Positions 1 to 4,719 of a stretch of 6,814 nucleotides of DNA are shown in pieces. Origin of the DNA: an uncultured Verrucomicrobiales bacterium (GTDB lineage Bacteria; Verrucomicrobiota; Verrucomicrobiia; Verrucomicrobiales; Akkermansiaceae); contig CALBVA010000174.1 of the NCBI GenBank assembly GCA_937969125.1, positions 1 to 6,814 of the forward strand, read 5' to 3'. Position 1 is the stretch's first letter; the number at the start of each line of letters is the position of its first letter. Both the position numbers and the translations under genes were made by a program. The notes beneath the pieces are model-generated. The model did no database searches. It worked only from the letters and a program-made list of their open reading frames with translations, and was not told where the DNA came from.

Positions 1-738
1 AAGCACACGAACCCATGTGGGGTGGGGCAGGATGAGGATCTTCGCGTGGCCTGGCAAAAGGCTTTTGAAACGGATCGCGCCGCACCCTTTGGCGGCGTCA
101 TTGTCTGTAATCGCCCTATTACCGAGGAGCTGGCACGTGTTATTTCCGGAATCTTTACTGAGGTCATCATCGCCCCGGATTACGAGCCGGAGGCCCGGGC
201 CATCCTGCAAAAGAAGAAGAACCTCCGCCTCATGAAAATGGAGGACGGCTATGAGAAATATCGTAAGGATCCCGTGGTGCGCCCCGCTCCCGGCGGTCTC
301 ATGGTGATGGATAAGGATCACTCCGTGATGGGGTTGGATGATCTGGAATCGAAGGTCGTGACCAAGCGTCCCCCCACCGAAGCCGAGCTCACCGCAATGC
401 GTTTTGGCTGGCGCGTGGTGAAGCACGTGAAGTCCAATGCCATCGTTTTCAGCTCCTCCGACCGCACCCTCGGAATCGGAGCGGGCCAGATGAGCCGCGT
501 GGATTCCTCGCGTATCGCGGTCTGGAAAGCGGAGGAAGCCGGGCTTTCTCTCAAAGGCAGTATCATTGCTTCGGACGCTCTTTTCCCCTTCGCAGATGGA
601 TTGGACGCCGCGATTCAGGCTGGTGCGACCGCTTGCATTCAGCCAGGTGGCTCCATTCGGGATCAGGAAGTGATCGATGCAGCGGATGCGGCGGGAATTG
701 CGATGGTCTTTACGGGACATCGTCACTTTAAGCATTAA
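1..738 (+). CDS. purH: PurH, C-terminal AICAR transformylase part (5' partial)
   Basis: Bifunctional purine biosynthesis protein. The visible 245 residues belong to the AICAR formyltransferase domain, which moves a formyl group from 10-formyl-tetrahydrofolate to AICAR in the cytoplasm. The IMP cyclohydrolase domain and the real start lie before base 1. The frame is open from base 1 and begins with KHTNPCGVG, the family's active-site motif with the catalytic Lys-His pair, so the in-frame GTG at 22 is internal and not a start. Further family blocks follow: KHVKSNAIV, GIGAGQMSRVDS, SDALFPFADG, IQPGGSIRD, and the characteristic end MVFTGHRHFKH. The gene ends TAA, 9 bases before pdxJ on the same strand, so the two are probably co-transcribed. 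Nothing looks broken. The identification is essentially certain; only the missing N-terminal half is unseen. Confidence 0.97.
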   Translation, partial: KHTNPCGVGQDEDLRVAWQKAFETDRAAPFGGVIVCNRPITEELARVISGIFTEVIIAPDYEPEARAILQKKKNLRLMKMEDGYEKYRKDPVVRPAPGGLMVMDKDHSVMGLDDLESKVVTKRPPTEAELTAMRFGWRVVKHVKSNAIVFSSSDRTLGIGAGQMSRVDSSRIAVWKAEEAGLSLKGSIIASDALFPFADGLDAAIQAGATACIQPGGSIRDQEVIDAADAAGIAMVFTGHRHFKH

Positions 739-747
739 AGTAGGGCG

Positions 748-1494
748 ATGAGTCTTCTCCTCGGCGTCAATATCGATCACATCGCCACTCTCCGACAGGC
801 GCGTTATGCTCTGAATCCGGAGGCTCCGATTGTGGAACCCTCCGTCTTGGAGGGAGCGCGCGAAGCGGTAGCGGGCGGGGCGGACTCGATCACCATTCAC
901 GTTCGCGAGGACCGGCGTCACATGCAGGATGAGGACGCGCGCGTGATCCGTCGCGAGATCGATCTCCCGCTGAATCTGGAGATGGCCAATACCTCTGCGA
1001 TGACTGATTTCGCATGTGAAATCCGGCCGGAGTTCGCCTGCATCGTTCCGGAGAGTCGTGAGGAAATCACGACCGAGGGAGGGCTGGATGTTACTGGGAA
1101 TCTGGACTCATTGAAGGTCACGATTGGCCGTCTGCATGAAGCCGGGATCAAGGTGAGCCTTTTCATTGATCCCGATCCTGCGCAGATCAAAGCCTCTGCC
1201 GAACTCGGTGCGGAAATGATCGAACTCCACACTGGAGCCTACGCTTTGACCACAGGTGAGGAGAATACGGCCGAGCTGGCGCGGCTTCGCAACGGGTCAC
1301 AGCTGGGTCACGATCTCGGTCTGCAAGTGAATGCGGGCCACGGCATCCACCTTGATAATCTGGAAGGGCTCTTCACGGTGAAGCACCTTGCTGAGTTTAA
1401 CATCGGCCATACCTTAGTGGCGCGGGCTCTTTTCATTGGCTTCCGCGCCGCTGTCGCTGAGATGAAGGAGGCGGTAGCAGGCTATTCTGCCTAG
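748..1494 (+). CDS. pdxJ: Pyridoxine 5'-phosphate synthase PdxJ
   Basis: Condenses 1-deoxy-D-xylulose 5-phosphate with 3-amino-2-oxopropyl phosphate to give pyridoxine 5'-phosphate, the last ring-closing step of the DXP-dependent vitamin B6 pathway (cytoplasmic TIM barrel). The 248 residues match the usual family length and run from start to end: LGVNIDHIATLRQAR (about 5-19), ITIHVREDRRH (48-58), LNLEMA (75-80), TTEGGLDV (108-115), VSLFIDPD (136-143), IELHTGAYA (158-166), VNAGHGI (194-200) and NIGHTLVARA (218-227). His51, Glu78 and His198 line up with the E. coli active-site residues His45, Glu72 and His193. The ATG follows the purH stop by 9 bases, with only a weak purine-rich stretch (agtaggg) as ribosome binding site, so translation may depend on purH. 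The stop overlaps that of the convergent argB by 4 bases. The call implies that the organism makes B6 by the DXP route and not by PdxS/PdxT. Confidence 0.97.
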   Translation: MSLLLGVNIDHIATLRQARYALNPEAPIVEPSVLEGAREAVAGGADSITIHVREDRRHMQDEDARVIRREIDLPLNLEMANTSAMTDFACEIRPEFACIVPESREEITTEGGLDVTGNLDSLKVTIGRLHEAGIKVSLFIDPDPAQIKASAELGAEMIELHTGAYALTTGEENTAELARLRNGSQLGHDLGLQVNAGHGIHLDNLEGLFTVKHLAEFNIGHTLVARALFIGFRAAVAEMKEAVAGYSA

Positions 1495-1495
1495 C
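1477..1495. terminator. Small hairpin at the pdxJ/argB stop codons, possible weak bidirectional terminator
   Basis: GCAGGC (1477-1482) and GCCTaGC (1489-1495) can pair as a 6-bp stem with one bulged base around a 6-base loop, over the shared stop codons of two convergent genes. There is no clear run of T on either side, so a classical intrinsic terminator is not supported. The call rests on position and a short inverted repeat only. Confidence 0.22.
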
Positions 1496-2360
1496 GGATT
1501 TCGGTGCCGATACCCGACCGGGTGAAGATCTCCAGCAGGAGAGTGTGGGGCGTGCGGCCATCGATGAAGTGCACTTTCTCCACGCCGCTTTCGAGTGCTT
1601 CGAGCGCTGAGGTGATTTTAGGAATCATCCCTCCGGAAATAGTGCCGTCATCAATGAGGGCCTCCGCCTCGTCGGCGGTGACGGACTCGATGAGGGTCGA
1701 TTGATCGGAGGGATCACGGAGCAGCCCGGGAACGTCCGAAAGGTAAACGAGCTTCGCAGGTTTCAGCGCGCAGGCCAGAGCGGCGGCTGCGAGGTCGGCA
1801 TTGATGTTATGAATTTCGCGGGTGTCCTGATGCGATCCGAGCGGGGAAATCACGGGGACGAGACCGGCACTGAGAGCGGACTGCACATCCTCAATCCGGC
1901 AGGAGGCGACCTGCCCGACGCGGCCGATATCGACCATGTCGCCCTGGTCATTTTTTCCGAGAAGCTGGGTCGCGGAGAAGACAGAACTCCCGTGTAGAGA
2001 GGTGGCTTTGCCTCCGAAGTCGTTGATTGTTTCGACGAGGCCTTGATTGATTTCACCATGTAAAGTGCGGTCCACGATTTCAATTGCCTCTGCCGTGGTG
2101 ACACGTAGGCCGCCGATGAATTTCGCTTCCAGACCGGCCTCGTTCATGGCTGCGGAAATGGCCTTGCCCCCGCCGTGGACGATGACGGGCTTGATTCCTG
2201 CCACTTCCAGAAAGACGATATCGCGCATCACTTCGCGGACCAATTGTGGATCATCCATGGCCGATCCACCCATCTTAATGAGGAAGGTCTTGCCCCGAAA
2301 TCGCTGGAGATAGGGGAGAGCGGCGATCAGGACGGCAGCTTTTTCGGCGGCGGTGGTCAT
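1491..2360 (-). CDS. argB: Acetylglutamate kinase ArgB
   Basis: Phosphorylates N-acetyl-L-glutamate with ATP, the second step of arginine (ornithine) synthesis in the cytoplasm. It is an amino acid kinase fold protein of 289 residues. Visible motifs: IKMGGSAM with Lys29 (E. coli Lys8), VHGGGKAI (61-68) for the acetylglutamate/phosphate loop, GGLRVT with Arg86, NINADLAA with Asn185 and Asp189 (E. coli Asn158 and Asp162), and SGGMIPK ending in Lys248 (E. coli Lys217). The first 24 residues (EKAAVLIAALPYLQRFRGK) form the extra N-terminal helix that, with a C-terminal GTEI, is typical of hexameric arginine-inhibited enzymes. Feedback inhibition by arginine is therefore inferred. The ATG at 2358-2360 was chosen because homologues begin there; an in-frame GTG at 2415-2417 would add 19 residues with no family similarity and run towards the divergent gene. 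There is no obvious Shine-Dalgarno sequence. It stands alone, without other arg genes. Confidence 0.96.
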   Translation of the reverse strand: MTTAAEKAAVLIAALPYLQRFRGKTFLIKMGGSAMDDPQLVREVMRDIVFLEVAGIKPVIVHGGGKAISAAMNEAGLEAKFIGGLRVTTAEAIEIVDRTLHGEINQGLVETINDFGGKATSLHGSSVFSATQLLGKNDQGDMVDIGRVGQVASCRIEDVQSALSAGLVPVISPLGSHQDTREIHNINADLAAAALACALKPAKLVYLSDVPGLLRDPSDQSTLIESVTADEAEALIDDGTISGGMIPKITSALEALESGVEKVHFIDGRTPHTLLLEIFTRSGIGTEIR

Positions 2361-2389
2361 GAGCGGGACGATAATCACCGACGGGCTTC

Positions 2390-2417
2390 TTGACCATGGC
2401 GAATGCCACCGTATCAC
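2390..2417 (+). promoter_or_regulatory. Candidate sigma-70-type promoter for the methyltransferase/oxidoreductase pair
   Basis: TTGACC (2390-2395) and TATCAC (2412-2417), separated by 16 bases, match the -35 and -10 consensus at 5/6 and 4/6 positions. They lie in the short gap between the divergent argB and methyltransferase genes. The predicted transcription start falls at about 2424, on the likely ATG, which would give a nearly leaderless message. If real, this rules out the ATG at 2403 as a start. Such matches occur by chance often, so confidence is low. Confidence 0.3.
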
Positions 2418-2423
2418 AGGCGT

Positions 2424-3047
2424 ATGCAGCCGTTGCCGCGAATCGTGGAACCCGAAATGTTAGATAACATGCCTGCGAATGATCCGCGCGCGGTGCGGAG
2501 CCGGCGTGATCTTCGGGTGATCAATTTTCTGATGGGAAATGAGCGGTGGACGCTGAAGCAGAACCTCGCGGGCGGAGTGATCGAGCTAGGCTCCGGTGTG
2601 GGCACGATGACGCGAAAGCTCGCCAGAAAAGGGCCGGTGACGGCGCTTGATCTGCAGGAAAAACCGGCCGATTTCGATGAGGAAAACGTGAGCTGGAAGG
2701 CGGGTGATCTTTTCAAAACGATGTCCTCATCCGAAGGCGACACGGTGGTGGCAAATCTGGTGCTCCATCACTTCGAGGATGACGAACTCGCGGAGTTGGG
2801 GAAATTGATCAAGACGCGCAAACGTTTCGTGGCGGTGGAGCCGTGGCGCTCGAAATTTACCCTGGGATGGAGTCGTTTGCTCTGGCCCTTTGTCGGAGTG
2901 GTTACGAGGAATGATATGATCATCAGCATCCGCGCGGGTTTTACGGAGGGTGAATTGCCCCGTCTTCTCGATCTTGGGGAGGATTGGGAATGGAAGGAGG
3001 AGGTCTCATTGCTGGGCGGGCTGCGTGTGCTAGCATGGCGGCGATGA
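2424..3047 (+). CDS. Class I SAM-dependent methyltransferase, probably a lipid/polyketide tailoring enzyme
   Basis: Predicted soluble Rossmann-fold methyltransferase of 207 residues. Motif I is VIELGSGVGTM (52-62, binds SAM). ALDL (74-77) carries the acidic residue at the end of strand 2, AGDLF (93-97) follows, and VVANLVLHHF (108-117) is the motif II/post-II region usual in Methyltransf_11/25 domains. A hydrophobic stretch near 146-160 contains two Trp but is too short to call a membrane segment. The start was set at ATG 2424 because the segment PEMLDNMPANDPRA..RRDLRVIN (10-33) resembles the N-terminus of related proteins and should be kept whole. ATG 2403 would add 7 residues, and ATG 2457 would cut the conserved part. 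The stop TGA overlaps the ATG of the next gene (ATGA), so the two products are made together. The substrate is unknown. From memory, similar methyltransferases sit next to similar oxidoreductases in type III polyketide synthase or ketosynthase loci, but no synthase gene is in this window. Confidence 0.8.
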   Translation: MQPLPRIVEPEMLDNMPANDPRAVRSRRDLRVINFLMGNERWTLKQNLAGGVIELGSGVGTMTRKLARKGPVTALDLQEKPADFDEENVSWKAGDLFKTMSSSEGDTVVANLVLHHFEDDELAELGKLIKTRKRFVAVEPWRSKFTLGWSRLLWPFVGVVTRNDMIISIRAGFTEGELPRLLDLGEDWEWKEEVSLLGGLRVLAWRR

Positions 3048-4060
3048 GGCGGATCGAAATTGCGGGAGGCGGGCTGGCCGGGCTTTCGCTGGGGATTGCG
3101 CTGCGCAGACGGGGAGTCCCGGTTTTGATTCGTGAGGCCTCGGTTTATCCGCGTCACCGGGTGTGTGGGGAGTTTATTAATGGGGTGACTGAGGAGACGC
3201 TGGAGGTGCTCGGGATCTGGCCGCTTTTTGACGATGCGCTACGCCACCGGGCCACGCGCTGGTGGATGGGGGAACGCTTGATCCTGGAGGCGGAATTGAC
3301 CCGCCCGGCGTTGGGGATGTCTCGCTGGGAGATGGACGAGCGGCTGCGGGAGAAATTCGAAAATACCGGAGGTGAACTGCGGACCAATGACCGCGCGATC
3401 TGTGAGGCAAAGGAGGGCTTGGTCTGGACGGCGGGGCGGATGCTGCAAAAGAAAAGCGAGTTGCTGGGGCTGAAGGCGCACTTCGAAGGCGTGGAGCTGG
3501 AGGGGTTCCTGGAGATGCACATCGGGGAGGGAAGCTACCTCGGGCTCACTCCCATCACCGCCGACGGATCGAGGGTGAATGTCTGTGGACTCTTCCGAAA
3601 AGGGGCGCGAACGAAAGGTGTGAATCCTATCATCGATGCTTTGCAAAGATCTGGACTGGACGGGTTGGCGGCACGTCTGGAGAAGGGGAGGATGGATCAA
3701 AAATCCCTCACTGGGATCAGCGGGATTCAGCTGGGCGAGCAAAGCGTAAAGGACGATCTCTGCACTCTGGGGGATGCGGAGCGGATGATCCCGCCCTTCA
3801 CCGGGAATGGCATGTCGATGGCTTTTGAGTCGGCGGAATGTGCCCTGCAACCGCTTATCGATTATGCCGAAGGAGGAGAGGATTGGACCGGGACACAAGA
3901 GAGGATTAGAGAGGCTCTGGATCTGAGATTTCAGAAGCGGGTAAATCTCGCCTTAATGCTGCATCGCTGTCTCACGATACGCGCGGGGCGGGTGACCTTG
4001 TCCGCAGCCGCGAGGAGTGGCGTTTTGCCCTTCGCCTGGCTTCATCGGAGGCTTTCATAG
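3044..4060 (+). CDS. FAD-dependent oxidoreductase, geranylgeranyl-reductase/PHBH-like family
   Basis: Predicted flavoprotein of 338 residues that would reduce or hydroxylate a lipid- or polyketide-like substrate. The N-terminal dinucleotide fold IEIAGGGLAGLSLGIALRR (4-22) has the GxGxxG loop at 8-13 and the ribose-binding acidic residue Glu31. RHRVCGEFI (38-45) is the conserved Cys-Gly block of the geranylgeranyl-reductase-like branch. SRWEMDERL (93-101) is the Rx(n)DxxL motif. LGDAERMIPPFTGNGMSMAFESA (242-264) is the second FAD-binding motif, GD followed by PxxGxGM. The start at 3044 is preferred because homologues begin with MxxIxIAGGGLAG, and it overlaps the upstream methyltransferase stop as ATGA. 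Longer starts at 3035 or 2990 are possible. A C-terminal hydrophobic/basic tail (about 300-338) could contact the membrane. The exact substrate and whether it acts as reductase or monooxygenase cannot be told. Confidence 0.85.
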   Translation: MRRIEIAGGGLAGLSLGIALRRRGVPVLIREASVYPRHRVCGEFINGVTEETLEVLGIWPLFDDALRHRATRWWMGERLILEAELTRPALGMSRWEMDERLREKFENTGGELRTNDRAICEAKEGLVWTAGRMLQKKSELLGLKAHFEGVELEGFLEMHIGEGSYLGLTPITADGSRVNVCGLFRKGARTKGVNPIIDALQRSGLDGLAARLEKGRMDQKSLTGISGIQLGEQSVKDDLCTLGDAERMIPPFTGNGMSMAFESAECALQPLIDYAEGGEDWTGTQERIREALDLRFQKRVNLALMLHRCLTIRAGRVTLSAAARSGVLPFAWLHRRLS

Positions 4061-4070
4061 AGCGAGCCTC
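4048..4070. terminator. Inverted repeat between convergent genes, possible weak bidirectional terminator
   Basis: GAGGCT (4048-4053) and AGCCTC (4065-4070) form a perfect 6-bp stem with an 11-base loop. The stem-loop contains the stop codon of the oxidoreductase and reaches into that of the convergent DUF218 gene; the two stops are only 9 bases apart. A T-rich tract is lacking on both sides, so termination may be weak or Rho-dependent. The placement is the main support. Confidence 0.35.
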
Positions 4071-4651
4071 TATTCGCCGGTGAGTAGGTAACTGTGATAG
4101 AGGAGAAATTCTCCGAAGAGAAATTTCGCCTTCGCCCGGAAGGACTGGAAGCGGGAAGACTTGGTGGCTGAGACGTAAACCTCCATGTCGAGGTCCTTTG
4201 CCATGCGTCGTGCGCGTTTGAGATGCCAGGGATCGCTGACGAGGAGTGCGTTTTTCCAGTTCTCTTTTTTCAGGATGATCTTGGCCTCCTTGATGTTCTC
4301 GATGGTGTTGAGGGATTCATTCTCCAGACGAATGGCACTCTCTGGAACTCCCTGGGAGATGCAGTAACTCTTCCCGACTTCTGATTCGGCGAAGACGGCA
4401 TTCTTGCCATACCCACCGGTGAGGATGAGGTAGGAGACATCACCCTCCTTATACAGCTTGATCCCGTGATTGAGGCGCTCCTTCAGGACGGGGGAGGGCT
4501 TGTTATGCCAGGCGGCGGCACCTAGGACGATTGCGCAATCGGCCTGCCGTCCGCGGTCCAGATGTCCCACCCGGTGGATGTCCCAAAGCTGACCGCCCAC
4601 GTAGGCGAGCAGCAGGAGCAGGATCAGAAGGAAGATGCGGCGTCGGCGCAT
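4070..4651 (-). CDS. YdcF/SanA-family (DUF218) membrane-anchored protein
   Basis: 193 residues: a basic start (MRRRR), one hydrophobic segment at about 6-20 that is probably an uncleaved signal anchor, then a DUF218 domain outside the cytoplasmic membrane. Domain motifs seen: ADCAIVLGAA (37-46), PSPVLKERLNHGIKLYKEG (52-70), YLILTGGYG (74-82), a conserved Glu near 89, LNTIENIKEA (114-123), and ALLVSDPWHLKRARRMA (135-151), with the His and Arg residues shared by the family. The length and single anchor are closer to SanA (linked in E. coli to envelope barrier function and vancomycin exclusion) than to multi-pass YdcF relatives. The biochemical activity of the family is not firmly known. It begins 42 bases after the FolP-RibD_C stop on the same strand and is probably the last gene of that operon. 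No clear ribosome binding site is visible. The functional link to folate enzymes is unclear. Confidence 0.85.
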   Translation of the reverse strand: MRRRRIFLLILLLLLAYVGGQLWDIHRVGHLDRGRQADCAIVLGAAAWHNKPSPVLKERLNHGIKLYKEGDVSYLILTGGYGKNAVFAESEVGKSYCISQGVPESAIRLENESLNTIENIKEAKIILKKENWKNALLVSDPWHLKRARRMAKDLDMEVYVSATKSSRFQSFRAKAKFLFGEFLLYHSYLLTGE

Positions 4652-4680
4652 AAGAACAAGGGGGCAGAGAGGAGCGATGG

Positions 4681-4719
4681 CTTCTCCAGAAATCTAACCG
4701 CGATCAAGCGAAGGAGAAG
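4681..4719 (-). other. 7-bp inverted repeat between the FolP-RibD_C fusion and the DUF218 gene
   Basis: CTTCTCC (4681-4687) and GGAGAAG (4713-4719) are perfect complements separated by 25 bases. In the minus-strand transcript they would form a stem around the fusion gene's stop codon, 29 bases before the DUF218 ATG. The wide loop and lack of a following U-tract argue against a terminator. It could attenuate or process the message, or be chance. Confidence 0.2.

Noticed and set aside
22..738. GTG at 22 as the start of a short stand-alone AICAR transformylase gene
   Set aside because: The catalytic KHTNPCG motif lies before this codon and is in frame from base 1, so the gene continues upstream of the window.
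2360..2417. Longer argB starting at GTG 2415-2417
   Set aside because: The extra 19 residues (many Pro, Ser and Trp) do not resemble ArgB N-termini, whereas ATG 2358-2360 gives the usual start just before the N-terminal helix.
3239..3898. 219-codon minus-strand open frame opposite the FAD oxidoreductase
   Set aside because: High-G+C antisense shadow, rich in Pro, Arg, Gln and Ser, with no domain; the opposite strand carries intact FAD-binding motifs.
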